From Druceiella hillmani (Eukaryota; Arthropoda; Insecta; Lepidoptera; Hepialidae): a stretch of 64,000 nucleotides of DNA. Location: assembly GCA_039881145.1 (NCBI GenBank), contig JAYKKI010000040.1, forward strand, positions 3,542,501 through 3,606,500, given 5' to 3'. Shown piece by piece: positions 1-12,139 of this stretch. The position numbers and the translations under genes are program-made. Each line of letters opens with the position of its first letter. The first letter of the stretch is position 1. The notes beneath the pieces are model-generated. The model was not told the origin of the DNA and did not search any database. It worked only from the letters and a program-made list of their open reading frames with translations.

Positions 1-369
1 TATATATATAAGTGTATTTACTATTTCTTTTACAGTCCCTGGACAAATTATTAGATGTACACCACATTTTTTAGAATATTTGTATAATTACATATTTTAT
101 GGTCAATTTGGTTTTGTTATAGTTTATAAATAGTCGTTATTAGAGCAATTATTATCCCTTTTTATACCTATTTTTGTTTTATTATATATTATTATATACC
201 AGGCTGCAAACAAATACTGATCTTCCACTGTTACATTCTAGCGTGCCACATGTGCAGACGTGTTTTTTTGATCTGGTGGTGGTTGTTTGGAGATTTGTGG
301 ATTATTTAATTTTGTTTATGCTTATTTCAATTAAAATCAGCAGTTTTTCTGACTGAATAAATTTTTTTA

Positions 370-1800
370 AATTTTCCAAGCATAAGTAAAAAGGAGGACC
401 TCTCGCCACGTAAAAAAGCTAAAATCAAAAACTTTCTTAATACTAAAATGTATTCGTGCCGTCAAATTTTACGAAAATTGAATGTGTCTGAAGCAAACGT
501 ACAATGCATAGAGAAAAAAATCCATATATGTGGAGGATTGATCCCGATAAGGAAAAATGGGGCAGCAAGCTAATTTTCACTCGTAGATTAGATAGATCTG
601 TCAAGTACATTTGCATGGAAAACAGATTTTCCAACACAAAAATTATCAAATCTAAACTGGAAGAAGCTAATGTTGTTATATCCGAGTACACTGTTCACAA
701 AAAATTTAAGGACAAATCCTTACAAGGCTCATCAAACTGCCAGGAAGCTTAAATTGACTACTGCGATGAAAGCAAAACGTGGGCTGAAGATTATAACAAC
801 AAAAATGTGGAGTTTTGAAGATTGGTAATTTAAAATTTAACATTTTGTGTCAAATTTTTTTATTCTTACAATTTATGAAACACGCGACAAAAATTATGAT
901 TTGATCCATCATCAGTGTAGTCAGCAAATAAGTCCTAGAGAATTGGTTGGTTCCACAGTTAAGAAAATGGTTTTGAAATGGGGAACCATTTATTTATATA
1001 CAAGAGGGAGGTCCTTGTCACATTGCACATTCAACCAAAGTATATTTATAAGACCAAAATATAAGATAATGTAAGATACCTGGGGCTACATCTTGACCGC
1101 CGTATGATGTGGAAACAACATATTAAGACAAAGAGAAATGAACTTAATATCCGTTATAAGAACCTACACTGGATCATGGGAAGAAACAGCAAAGTGAGTA
1201 TTGACAAGAAACTTTTAATATAGAAAGCTATCCTAAAGCCAGTCTGGTTTTATGGAATTCAACTTTGGGGTAGCACTTGTAAATCAAATATAAGCATAAT
1301 ACAGAGGATGCAGAATGCTATCTTGCGCTCAATTAGTGGTATTCCTTGGTTTGTCACGAACGCTGAAATACATAAAGAACTGTAAATGGATACCGTCATG
1401 GAGGAAATCCAAAAATTAACCAAAAAATACCATGAGAAACTGGAAAACCATCCTAACAAGCTGGCTACAGAGCTAAAAACTAGAAATTATACAAAGAGGT
1501 TAAAAAGGAAAGACATCTTATAGCCCTGTGGTGATCAGTAAAGACTATGGAATAGATGACTCGCTGCAGTCAGGCTCGACCTGTCAATGGATTCACTCAA
1601 AACATCCGCTTATAGTATGACTACTGATTACAGATTGTTAAAAGAAAAAAAAAATATGACCAAAATATCCTACTGTTGGATTCGCCAAGTAACAGTCCCA
1701 ATATGAACCCAATTGAAAGTGGGTGGAAGTTAATGAAGAGGGAAGTGGATAAAAAAGTAACTATGATCAAAGAAAAATCTCATTGAAAAGATCAATCATG
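370..1800 (+). pseudogene. Decayed Tc1-like transposase (split by LINE)
   Basis: This is a remnant of the transposase of the surrounding Tc1-like element. The best pieces are a helix-turn-helix-like stretch at 600-760, where a chain with the sense 'ENRFSNTKIIKSKLEEANVV' is followed by a second recognition-helix region in another frame. A C-terminal piece at about 1665-1760 contains DSPSNSPNMNPIESGW, the counterpart of the family's 'SPDLNPIEN.W' block. Several frame changes and stops separate the pieces, and the LINE at 1063-1657 cuts the frame just before the C-terminal block. No working product is possible. Confidence 0.7.
1063..1657 (+). mobile_element. 5'-truncated jockey-like LINE fragment
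   Basis: Translation from about 1070 gives RYLGLHLDRRMMWKQHI, then AILKPVWFYGIQLWGST and IIQRMQNAILRSISGIPWF. These are the typical end of jockey-group reverse transcriptases, just after the catalytic domain. Stops at about 1218 and 1383 show decay. The piece ends in an A-rich tract at 1640-1655. An identical 11-bp sequence GACCAAAATAT lies on both sides (1052-1062 and 1658-1668), which is the target duplication expected of target-primed insertion. Only the last part of ORF2 was copied. Confidence 0.8.
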
Positions 1801-2169
1801 TATGAAGTCATCATCCACAAATGCAGGAGATTGTACAGTCATACATTAACAGCATGTGCAATGTACATGCAGCGAAGGATTGAAACCTTAATAGCTACAA
1901 AAACTCAACGAAAACGTAACTCAACGAAATATTTATACAAAAATACACTTGTGAGTGTTAATATTGTTCCTACATTAAAAGTTAATACAATAATATGTTT
2001 TAATTATAACAACACATATATAATTACATGCAACACATATCTTATTATGTTTCTAATTACATGCTAGTGATTTATTCCAGTAAAATATCCCAAGCCCATT
2101 TTTACAGCTGTTAATTATGCTTTTGCATCAGAACTGCAGTACGCCTAATAATTTGTCAAGGACTGTATA

Positions 2170-4900
2170 TACATCTTTTGTATAAAAAAGGTATAGAAGG
2201 TTGACACTCTAGCTCTTTGTTTACGGTCTGCATGTTAGCATTACCTAAGTCATTCTTTTTTGTTTTAAAAAGGTACAATGTTTATTTAATATAACATCAC
2301 TGGTGATAAAGGTAGTTATGGAAAAACACAACCATGTTTCGACCTATCAGTATAATATCATATTTAATAAGTTATTGAATTCCTCTAAAAATTATGAGCA
2401 CATTAGCAATGAAGGAAAAAACGATTATATTTTTACATATAACAAGAAAGGATATACGCCATGTATAATGACGGTTACATATATCTATATTTGTATGTAT
2501 ATTCCCGTTATTATCATAACACAGCTTCATTCATGAAAATGTATTAGTCTGTTCAACAAAAACAGGTGGACTCGTAAATAATGGCGACCAAATATGGGGT
2601 ATATACCATTTTCAGTCTGAGAAAACAACCCTCTTTGCTCAAAGAATAATGGGGCTGATTTCTTCGTGGCAGACAGGTGAACTTACTCAGTGACCGGTTT
2701 CCGTACAAGGGCATTTCATAAATTATCTTATATCTCTTAATGATAATGACCTAAAAATTGCAAAATGCTGCTTTTTGGATAAGACTTGAAGATGTTTCTG
2801 AAAATATTAGCTAAATAAAATATAAAAATTGAAGTGCGTGTGCAGTATGTACATTTATTAGCGCACTCCATCTCGTGAGTGTTTTTATAGTTATGGGTAG
2901 CCCCCCCCCTTATTTCACTATCACTTTATAGATACTTGTAAACCTGAATTTAGGATATTTGAATTTGTCATGAGACCCTTCCAGGAAATTCTACAAAATC
3001 AACTATATTATAACTTTGTCATTCTTATTCGTAGATTGGAAACAAATTCATTTATATGTTATATGTTGGAGAAATAAAGTTATATGTTAAAGAAAATACA
3101 GGAAAGATTATAATTTATCTCTTTTTAAAATTATGACTGAAATCATCATCTCATACACTCCTTGCTTTCATTTTAGGCGTAGTTGGATCTAACTCTCTGC
3201 AAGTACCTAAGAAGAGACTTACATATAGCCTAGCATTTATTCAAAATATAGTTAGTTTTGTTTAAATTAAGTTGTTTAACTCAGTATTGGAGGTATTTCC
3301 CCATCTCAGCTTGTTCTCTCATTCTGTGAAGATTTTAGAATCAAGATTGTGGAAATATTTGGGTATTTCACAACTGAGTCATTACTTTCACTATTTTTAA
3401 TTATGCATTTTCTTAATATTTTAATTATTGTTGGTGTGTACATGCGTGGTGTGTACATATTTTTTTTTAATTCACTTGAACTTACAATGCATTGATACTA
3501 TGTAAGTTATATGATCGGACCCCAGGATAATGGATCGATCTACAGATTAAGGAGCATTTAAATATTATGTGAGCGGGATTAGGAGGAATAGAGAAGAATT
3601 AACATTTTTAAAAATTGAATATTTCAAATAATTTACTCTTCCTATGTCAGTTTCCACTATATAATATCTAAAAATCAAATCTTTGATGAAACAAACAGTT
3701 TGGGTTTCACATAAATTATCACCAAAGAACTAAATGATAAATGATGACAACTTTCTGTGACCCAAGTGAAAGTCAGAGAGCCTAAGTTAGCTCAAAAAAT
3801 TCAATTTTGTACATTATAATGAAACTTGGACACAGAATCCACGATCTACAAATCAATGATTCAATTAATAGGGATTATAAATCCCTATACAATATAGGCA
3901 TAAACAATTTGAAATAATAATGTCATTATTATTATACGTTTTGATTTTTATTTTAATTTCTATATCCAATAAACAATATAATTTAAAGAAATATCTTTCA
4001 TTTTATCCTGCTGGGGAGGAGGGGAGGAAATCAATATTTTTCTTATTTCATCTTACAATAGAGATGGAGAGAATCTAAAACCGACAATATTATGCCTACA
4101 TAATCTTTGAACGTAATGCTTAACCAAACATAGAAAATCTTACACCAAAATCAAGATAAAGCTCCATATTCATTTATAAAACAGAAACAATTTTAATTTT
4201 TTAATACCGATATTGTCTCTGTCTCCTTTTAGACTAGCTATTTGCTGAAATTTTAAACACATAAAGTAAGATCTACATCTTTGGGGTTTATTGTAGCAAA
4301 GAACAGGAAATTTCAATATAAAACCATATTTTTCAGTTGATACGTATTTAGTATACAGTCGATAAATACGCGACTTGAAAAGAAATATAAAGTTAAACTA
4401 ATTTATTAAATTATTAATAAAAAGTAATAATTTCAAACGTAAAAGAAATAATTATTTGCAATCACTATTTTATATATAACATATATGTTTTATTGGATCT
4501 TCGTATATAAATACAGATGAATACCTTTTTATAAGACGAAAGTTTAACAGTTACGTTTTCAATAGTAATACCCATAGACAGTAATATAATTTAAGATTTG
4601 ACTAGACTACGTGCATTTCCCTATTTATCGTTACGTCATTGTAAAATGTTATTATTGCTTGTGAAAACAAAAATTGATTTGCATCATATTGAAAATGAAT
4701 TACTGTAACAATCGTATTTTACTGAGCAAATAACATTCCCGATAAAGATCAATATGTCAACATTTAATAATGTTAGAAATTACTACTTTCGTATTGAGAA
4801 ACAACTAATATGATTTTAAAAGAAAACATAAAGAAATTATAAAAACGATTTTCTATGGAATATTTGTGTCATTTAATTGACATAATTTTTTATTTACTAA
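2170..4900. other. No gene recognised; AT-rich non-coding
   Basis: Short open frames here (for example 2303-2536) have no recognisable domain, no splice signals of note and the base composition of the surroundings. A C9 run lies near 2901. I see nothing assignable. Confidence 0.5.
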
Positions 4901-5096
4901 GTCTCAAACATATCATGTTTTGATTTTAAAACCGTTTTATACTGAAATATGTATATGTGACGGAAATTGCCTAAATAATTACGATGACGCTATTCCTTTA
5001 CTAGAGACGCGTAAAAATCATAGTTTTCATTCATTTTCTGACACCCGGCTAAACCAGCTGTTATTGACAAGTCATTTGGCGTGGTTAAGGTTAATG

Positions 5097-5172
5097 TATA
5101 AAACATCGACTTTGTTTATGTTTGATATTATGAATCAACAATTCAAAGAACCGGCATCGAGTGTGAGTTAGA
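5097..5172 (+). promoter_or_regulatory. Possible 5' leader of Sgf11 with a TATA-like box
   Basis: A TATAAAA string lies at about 5097, some 75 bases before the start codon of the Sgf11 gene. The spacing would allow a very short leader, but AT-rich DNA produces such strings by chance, so this is weak. The frame at 4920-5171 just upstream has no recognisable domain and is probably leader or chance. Confidence 0.25.
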
Positions 5173-5527
5173 ATGAATACTACAATAAACGAATTAAATC
5201 TAAACGATTTAAATGCAAAATTTTTCGAATATGTTCAAAACGAAAATAACGCAGAGGATGCTGCAAATTATATTTACGAAAATTTACTCGAAGACGTCAC
5301 GATGGGGTTTCTGTTCGAATTTCATCATGGGCTCAAAACGGGTTTGACCGATTTAATCGAGGGTGAGAAAGAAGAAGATGAACAATATATGGTTGTGAAT
5401 TCGCAAGAATGTGACGTTTTTGGATTTTCAATAGTGAAAAAAACACCCGATTCGAACTGCGCCTGCCCCAACTGCGAAAGACCCGTTTCTGCAACGAGAT
5501 TTGCACCGCACCTGGAAAAATGCATGG
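5173..5527 (+). CDS. Sgf11: Sgf11 exon 1
   Basis: This exon encodes residues 1-118 plus one base. It covers the N-terminal helix, an acidic linker (GEKEEDEQ) and nearly all of the C2HC zinc finger. It ends at ..TGCATGG|GTATGC. The frame continues open for about 150 bases into the intron, which is why a longer 167-codon frame can be read; that extension is not conserved protein. Confidence 0.9.
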
Positions 5528-8500
5528 GTATGCATGCATACATACACACGTTTACTTACACATGCTTTCGCATGCTCTTACCTAATATGCTTTCCGTAAA
5601 CTTCTCTTTTACTAATTTATCTCTCTTAACCTTTCATTTTTTAATCAGGCATCGGGATGTATTTAGAAAATCTTAATAATTTTTTTTAGTTTTAAATAAG
5701 CAGTATTCAAAATCACAAAGAGGATAGAATTTCACAATTAACCCTTAAAATATGAAGGTTATATGGTTATTTGTTGTGTTTAAATTTTGAGAATTTTTTT
5801 ATGATTGTAACATAGTTTTATTTCAGATAATTTTTTATTTACGAAACTAATCGTAATCATGAATTATAGCAGATTATGTATTATTTGTCTTTTGGACTAC
5901 TTATGTAGGACATTTTTATTCCATTGTCCAAAAATAATATCTTGCTTCATAGTAAATTAAAGCTTTATATGTAACAATATAATTGCCATCGTTTACTGCA
6001 ATATATCTATATATATAAAAGTATTCAAGATATTGTAAAAAACTATTAAAGAAAATAAAAAAAGAATGCTAAGGTTAATATTGCAACTTAATATGCAATT
6101 GCTGTTTAGGTCAATTTTACACCATAATTTTAAAATGCTTATCATTTTTAAATAATTATCTGTAACCAATTTAACAGTTTAATTTTAATAGTTCTTTGTT
6201 TTACATATATCTTAGTGAAATTTCATTAAAACTATATTAAACTCCTTTTTACATTTTAAATTGTCAAAATTTAATACAAAATTTACTCTCAAATAAAAAT
6301 AAAAAAGGCATGATAATGAATAATTAATCTAAATAAATTTTAATGGACTTTTACTCAAAATGTGTGTCCATTATTAATCTCATCCATTCTGTTAGGTTTA
6401 TTAAAAATTTATTTAAATCTCTAGATGTATTTTATTTTGAGATTTTAAATAAATAAAGATTTAGTAAAAAACATTATTTCATGCCAGGTATGGGGAGAAA
6501 TAGCTCAAGAATAGCTTCAAGACGTATAGCATCAAACAGCAGAGAGCCTACATCATATGCAGGTCTCCTCAGTGACGATGATGATGATGCAGATTGGTCT
6601 GGCAGTGGAGGTAGTGATCGTAGAAAAAAAAAGATGAGAAACAATGGAGCTAAGAAATCATCCAAAGTTCACAAGTATGTTTACAGCCATACATTATTTC
6701 AATTAAGCAGCTTTATTGTGAAATATTTAACTATCTATAAATGCTGTCTGTTCTTATCCATTACTTTAATGATTAATGAAATACATAGCTTAGCATTTTG
6801 TTAAGATTTAAAATTAAGTGATTAATTAATCTTGATATTAGTTTCATTCTTTTATGATTTCTCAAAAATGTTAAATAACTATCAACATTACATTATGATG
6901 TGGCTTGTCTCATTTATTATACGTTGTTAAGAATATCATTGATGTATGATTTGTGATATGTACCTGACCAAGGATAATAAGTACTTATATATGTTATTTA
7001 AGTACAAAAATTTAATTTTATGTATTTATCTTTCATTCTTAGCCTTCTATTTCTCATAACCTCAAAGATTGATTATGTATAACATTTCTTAATTTAATTC
7101 AAATTGTTTAAAAAATTAGACTGTTATTTATTATTGTTACTTAGTATATGAACACATATAACCAAATGGAAAAGGAAATATACCATTGTAAATTTAGAAT
7201 TTATCTTTGTTAATGAATTCTATTCAAGGGAGTTATTTAATTTTAAGATCTTCAAAAATTTCTTCTGGAAGGAGTATAACTTCAAAGAAGACAATAATTG
7301 ATATTTATAACTATTAATGCATGGTACCTAGTGCCAATTCAACAAAGCAAGATTTCGATTGATTATTCAACTCAGCAATTTATATTTTCTTGTCATTTAT
7401 GTATTTGCAATGTACTCTATGTTTATTTTGTCACAAGTATATTAGACATGCAGAATTTCTGCGAAATCCATTCTTAAGTTAGCACAATTTCTACAGAGAA
7501 TTATTCATCATTGTATTCTTAACTTTATAAATTCCTTTAGAGTTTTTATTTAACTATTTCTTTTCAAATCTAATATAATAATTATTATATCGTTTTTACT
7601 TATGCTTTGACTAACAAAAAAATAAATAAAAAATTATATTAAAACATATTTTAGCAAAAATTATTATAGTAAACTTATACTTGTTTACTTATTGTAAAAA
7701 ATATCTTAACACATAGTGGGAGTAACCGCAACACTAATGGTATAAACTCGGACAGCTCGAATGCTGCAAACCACGATGGTGGAGTAACCTACGAGACAAT
7801 GACTGCCAATGAAAAGAAAAATCTTCTCCTTACAATATGTGGAGTAGTTTCGGAGCATACCAAAAAATTATGTACAAGGTATTTACTTTTTTCATAAGAT
7901 TTACTTTAATATTTATTTTTAGTTTTTGTATTCTGAGTGTGTGTTATTGTAATTAATTTTTTTAATTGGAAGAGTTCGATTAAATTGAATAGTTTTTAAG
8001 ATTCTCAAATTTAATAAAAATTCTTTATGTATTAAATATTATGAACTTAAAATATTTTTTGCATACCAGATAAAACAGTTAGTTATTATTTTTCTGGAAT
8101 TATTGGGATGTTTATGTTTATGAATAAATTCTCTCAAATACCACTGCTCATACACACATGACTTCATTAAACCATTAAGTGCCATGAGAATGCTTATATG
8201 GAGTAAGTTCCTTAAGACTGTAAAGGTGCCAACGTCTTACTACTGTTCAAGATAAAATATTTTGCCTGCATTGAACCCAGTTTGATATTATTCTAGCACT
8301 CCTTGTATGTGAATAGGTAAAAGTTGGAGCAAAGCTTACATGACAGCAAATTGTAAATGTTTGTAAATTGGAAATTTCTCATTCAAACATAGAAGGAGAA
8401 TGCACATCCAATGTTATAATCAGGAGAATCCACCATTGTACTTATATAGTAAAGATATGGTTTAGCATGAATACTTAAAATTTAAGATCAATCATGGCAA

Positions 8501-8805
8501 GTAATTATATTACCTTAGCGTAACTTGAATAAAACTTATTCAAATCTAATTATTTTGAACACAAAAGATCAACAAGGTGCCCACAACATACAGAGGAACA
8601 AAAGCGAGCTTTGCGCAACAGCGTGCTCGAGAACAGCGGATTAAACGAGACAGCAGTAACTGCCGATGACGCAGGCTCTCCACCTGATTCCAGCCCCAGT
8701 TCTTCTTGCTCTTCATCCAGTCGGAAGCGTGAGAGACACCGGGGTCAAGGAAAAAGCAAATCTAGACGAGACAGGAATACGGTCTCCCCTAACACGAGAG
8801 ATTAG
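5173..8805 (+). CDS. Sgf11: SAGA-associated factor 11 / ATXN7L3 homologue (four exons)
   Basis: Sgf11 is the zinc-finger subunit that helps activate the histone H2B deubiquitinase in the SAGA co-activator complex in the nucleus. Exons 5173-5527, 6488-6674, 7717-7878 and 8568-8805 join with GT..AG introns and an unbroken frame (355+187+162+238 = 942 nt, 313 aa). Residues 10-65 form the N-terminal helix that in yeast and fly docks on the Sus1/Sgf73 partners. Residues 98-117 are the Sgf11 zinc finger, C98-x2-C101-x11-H113-x3-C117, followed by the conserved GMGRNSSRIASRRI block. Exons 3-4 encode a second, SCA7-like domain (ICGVVSEHTKKLCTR, then RCPQHT). The C-terminus is rich in Ser, Arg and Lys. 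The two-domain layout and length resemble vertebrate ATXN7L3 more than the shorter fly protein. The chosen ATG is followed directly by the conserved helix. Chain assembled by eye. Confidence 0.93.
6488..6674 (+). CDS. Sgf11: Sgf11 exon 2
   Basis: The exon starts after ..ATGCCAG and completes the GMGRNSSRIASRRI block, the signature that follows the Sgf11 zinc finger. An acidic run (DDDDDADW), a Gly/Ser linker and a basic cluster (RRKKKMR) follow; the basic cluster could be a nuclear localisation signal. It ends at CACAA|GTATGT. Confidence 0.9.
7717..7878 (+). CDS. Sgf11: Sgf11 exon 3
   Basis: It begins after ..CACATAG and encodes an Asn/Ser-rich linker, then the first half of the SCA7-like domain (NLLLTICGVVSEHTKKLCTR). 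It ends at ..ACAAG|GTATTT with two bases of a split Arg codon, which the next exon completes in frame. Confidence 0.88.
8568..8805 (+). CDS. Sgf11: Sgf11 exon 4 (terminal)
   Basis: It begins after ..ACAAAAG, finishes the SCA7-like domain (STRCPQHTEEQKRALR) and ends in a low-complexity Ser/Pro tail and a basic Arg/Lys tail before TAG at 8803-8805. The intron before it (7879-8567) has no other recognised feature. Confidence 0.88.
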
Positions 8806-11800
8806 GACAAAGTACAGGGTTTTAATTTTATGACAATATGTTGCTGTATGGATTTAATAATCATCGTGCGTTAGTAAATTATGCAATATGGAATTTATTT
8901 TTTTTTATTTATCGACAATTCTGATCAATACAATCTTAGACAAAACTTTTAATTTGGCAATATTATGTATGGAAATAATAGGCCATTTTGGTCATGCTAT
9001 AACATTTATAAAATTTTCACTTATTACCTATTTTACTTCAAGATTTTATGTCAATGTTCTAAAAATATTTGAAAACATCAGCATACTGGGATACTGGCAC
9101 AATATATGAAATACACCTGAATACATCACCGCTGTTTTACAATTTATATCTCATAGATTTCATTAGTCTTTGCAATAATTTGAATTTCAATCAACAATTC
9201 ATTTGTATAGCCAAACATTACATGTTTATTTTAATTTGTTATAAATTTATATTAATGTATACAATCATGACAATTAATAATTTTATCAAAAATATCAATA
9301 GATTTTTGTGAGTATTAAATACATTTGTTTAGATTATCTAGAGACCATTTTAATAATAAACAAACTTCTTTTCTTTTTGTGGAACATTGTCTTACAATGA
9401 AATATCTTTACTGTACAAAGCACTCATGGATATTTGTCAAAAATATAGATATAACCTTAAAACCAAACTGTTTTCGGTAGAAAATTTATATTCCATATTT
9501 AAACGAGAAATTATTATTTGACATTAAATTTTCATATTTGCAATATAATCTTAAGTGAATTAGTTAATAATTTTAAGGTCAGACCTAAGTCATTAAATCG
9601 TTTAATGATATTGTGTTCATTTTTATTTTTAAGTTCTTTAGTGTTATTGTATTATGTACATGACTATTATATTTGCTATTGCCATTTCAGTTTTAAAGAA
9701 TTTCAAATAGACTTGATTTATACTGGTAGTTAACTTTTGAACAAATTTAGTTCAATATTTACTTTTAATAAAAAATTAAAGTATCAGTGTAATCATCATT
9801 TTGGGTACACATTTATGGGTCTTTCTATTAATTAAGGTAAAATTTGGGCTTATTCAAATTGATGGCGTTCTGAAATTGTAAATGTACTTATGTGTGCTAT
9901 ATAACTTTTTTTGTTCTTTAGTATTTTTTATTCTTAGGAATCATCTTTTTGAAAAATTATGTTGATGTCTACGAAATACGCTTAAATATATTTTATGATA
10001 GGCTGCCATTTTAGATTTCAATTTCTTGAAACAATTAATTTTTTTTTCGTTTTACTTTCAAATTGAACATTCTCATCATTCTGTTATCAGAATAGTTTCA
10101 ACTTGTCAAGTAGATATAGAAATATTTTACAACATAGTCACGTTTCATTTCTCATCTTATTAGCAATAACTTAACAGTTTCAAATAATCACAATAGTTTT
10201 ATTAAAAATCCTAATGAATGTTACTTAAATCAAAATTGTACTCAAATGTATTTATCCAATTTTCATACATATGTATATATATATAATAGTCATGTGTATC
10301 TTCATAGCTTCTAATAATTAAGGTCTACAATTAGTGAAATGAGTGAAGTTTAGTTTAATATAATCCTATGGCGAATTTACGTTGTATATAATATTTCAAT
10401 ACAATGTATAGTAATTATACTCAACTTACATGTAGTAAACAATATGTGCTAATGATAGCTCTCACTTTAAACATATTTTTTGTAATTTAATATGCATGAA
10501 TTATGCAATGATATCTCATAGTATCAAAATTGACTAGAACCTTAAACATTCTTTGATCGGTCCTTTCATTTATGCATTCATTATGCATTTTTCGAATATT
10601 TAAGAAAAAAATAATTTTTCAGTTTAGCCAAATAACAAAATTTATGAATACACATTTTGTATATTAAATATAATACCCTAACATGCTAATATAATAATAT
10701 AATGGGCTCCATTCTATCTATTTTTCTACAATGGCAAGTTAATGAAGTTTTGTTTTGAAATTAATGAATTGTTTGCAGTAATAAATATATGTGTATTGTA
10801 ATTTTATTACAGCATACAATAATGAATATCTGTCATTCCAGTGACACCAATAATATCTCATTATACCAGTTGCACTTATCATTACTAAAATATTATTTTG
10901 AATGTAGCATTTACATTTGTAGTCTGAAAGGCTAAAAACTCACACTGTACTGAATTTCTATACAGTAAAACCTTATATTATTACTTTGTGTGATGAATAG
11001 TCAAAAAGATACAGATTAACAATTAACGAGATGTTTTCAAACATTTTATGCGATGTATCAAAATGTGAAATATTTCTTAGAATCAATATTTACATTATAA
11101 TTCAACTTGGACTATTTTTAGTACTTGATCTATCAACATTAGTTATCATTAATGTTTTACCGACCTACAAACTTATCATATGCATTCAAATCGGGTGTAA
11201 TTGTCAATTTAATTAAACGTCTATCGTCAATGTAATTATTATCTATGTTATTCAGCGCAGTACAGAATGCATCCATATATACCCAAAACGCATCAGCCGA
11301 GCAATGTACCCTGTGCTATTTATATTGCCAATAAAGTGCTAGTCTTGCATTTGCAACGTATACTGTTAGTATGATGCTATAATCGCATTACATGTTTACA
11401 GATTTCTCTGTGCGTAACTGATTAGTACTGATTCAGTCCAGCACTGATACCCTCATTACATATATCAAACGCAAACAGCTGTACAAAAGGGGTCTACATC
11501 ACAGGTAATCACGGTTAGTGATTTTTAATTAGTAAGGCATTTATTTCATTTCTCAGTAATTTGAAAAATGTATTGGTGCTTTTAATATGTCTTATTTACA
11601 AGATACCCTAAACCTAACTAACAGTTGTTCAGATTTTTTCAATAAATACTTTGGAGACAGACAAACGAAATTACTGTTGCAGTTTGCATTAATGAAAGTT
11701 TTTAATTGAATTAAAAATAGAAATGATTTCTAATGGCTTACGTATTCAGTATTGAGACACCACTAGAGACTACTTAAACTAAATTTTCTATTTTCTCTAT

Positions 11801-11850
11801 AATTTTAAATTTTTAATTTAAGGTTTATGTAGAAACATAAAGTTTTAATT
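8806..11850. other. Sgf11 3' untranslated region, then non-coding
   Basis: AT-rich DNA with AATAAA strings at about 9355 and 9765 that could serve as polyadenylation signals; the sequence alone does not decide between them. Open frames at 8888-9311, 9518-9733 and 11031-11216 are Phe/Ile/Tyr-rich chance frames. Nothing else is recognised to 11850. Confidence 0.5.
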
Positions 11851-11960
11851 AGATATTTAAATGTTGAATATATTTGGCGTTAATTTTGTAGAAATTCATT
11901 ATTCACAATTAAATGAAACTACGTGATGTAGTATTATTTCTACTTTCTTTAAATTCTCTA

Positions 11961-12001
11961 CCACGACCTAGGTTTCGTTGTATTACAACATCTTCAGGTG
12001 G
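11961..12001 (-). ncRNA. Hammerhead ribozyme-like motif, copy 1 arm A
   Basis: Reading the minus strand: CCAC, CTGAAGA, T, GTTGT-AAT-ACAAC, GAAA, CCTAGGTC, GTGG. Outer CCAC/GTGG gives stem I, GTTGT/ACAAC gives stem II, and ACC-TA-GGT gives a short stem III before the cleavage base C of GTC. The CUGANGA and GAAA core is intact. The extra T before stem II departs from the usual core, in which a base pair follows directly. Activity is inferred, not shown. Confidence 0.6.
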
Positions 12002-12029
12002 ACTATTAGCAAAGATCAATGCTAATTGC

Positions 12030-12070
12030 CCACCTGAAGGTGTTGTAAGACAACGAAACCTAGGTCTTGG
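12030..12070 (+). ncRNA. Hammerhead-like motif, copy 1 arm B (core mutated)
   Basis: Mirror of the other arm. The core here reads CTGAAGG, changing an invariant A, and the closing stem is CCAC/TTGG. Stem II (GTTGT-AAG-ACAAC), GAAA and the GGTC site remain. Probably inactive. Confidence 0.5.
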
Positions 12071-12139
12071 AAAGGACCTTAAAGAAAGTAGAAATAATAT
12101 TACATCACATAGTTTCATTTAATTATAGATATTTAAAAT

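Larger units (their letters stand above)
33..2167 (+). mobile_element. Tc1/mariner-type element with a LINE inserted in it
   Basis: Inverted ends are visible. The left end begins TACAGTCCCTGGACAAATTA at 31, and the complement of the right end begins TACAGTCCTTGACAAATTAT at 2169. Both continue with a nearly matching stretch to about GTAC, and each is bordered by TA, the target of this superfamily. Between them lie broken pieces of a transposase. At 2.1 kb the copy is longer than usual, because a LINE fragment occupies 1063-1657; without it the element is about 1.5 kb, the normal size. The reading frame is badly decayed, so the copy is old and inactive. Confidence 0.8.
11862..12126 (-). mobile_element. 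Palindromic hammerhead-type element, copy 1
   Basis: Near-perfect foldback: the arms meet at about 12010-12020, and the two strands therefore carry almost the same frame. A perfect 11-bp duplication AGATATTTAAA lies at 11851-11861 and 12127-12137. One end continues beyond the palindrome into about 45 bases of AT-rich tail (11862-11906); the other end stops at the palindrome edge. The orientation assigned puts the tail at the 3' end. Each arm holds a hammerhead-like motif (separate entries). The palindrome explains why two mirror-image frames of 69 codons appear here; neither is a gene. Confidence 0.75.

Noticed and set aside
5325..5549. Minus-strand frames opposite Sgf11 exon 1
   Set aside because: They are shadows of the plus-strand exon, whose zinc finger and splice sites are clear.
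11909..12122. Two mirror-image 69-codon frames on opposite strands with near-identical protein
   Set aside because: They are the unavoidable result of the palindrome; neither is a conserved protein and other copies carry changed frames.
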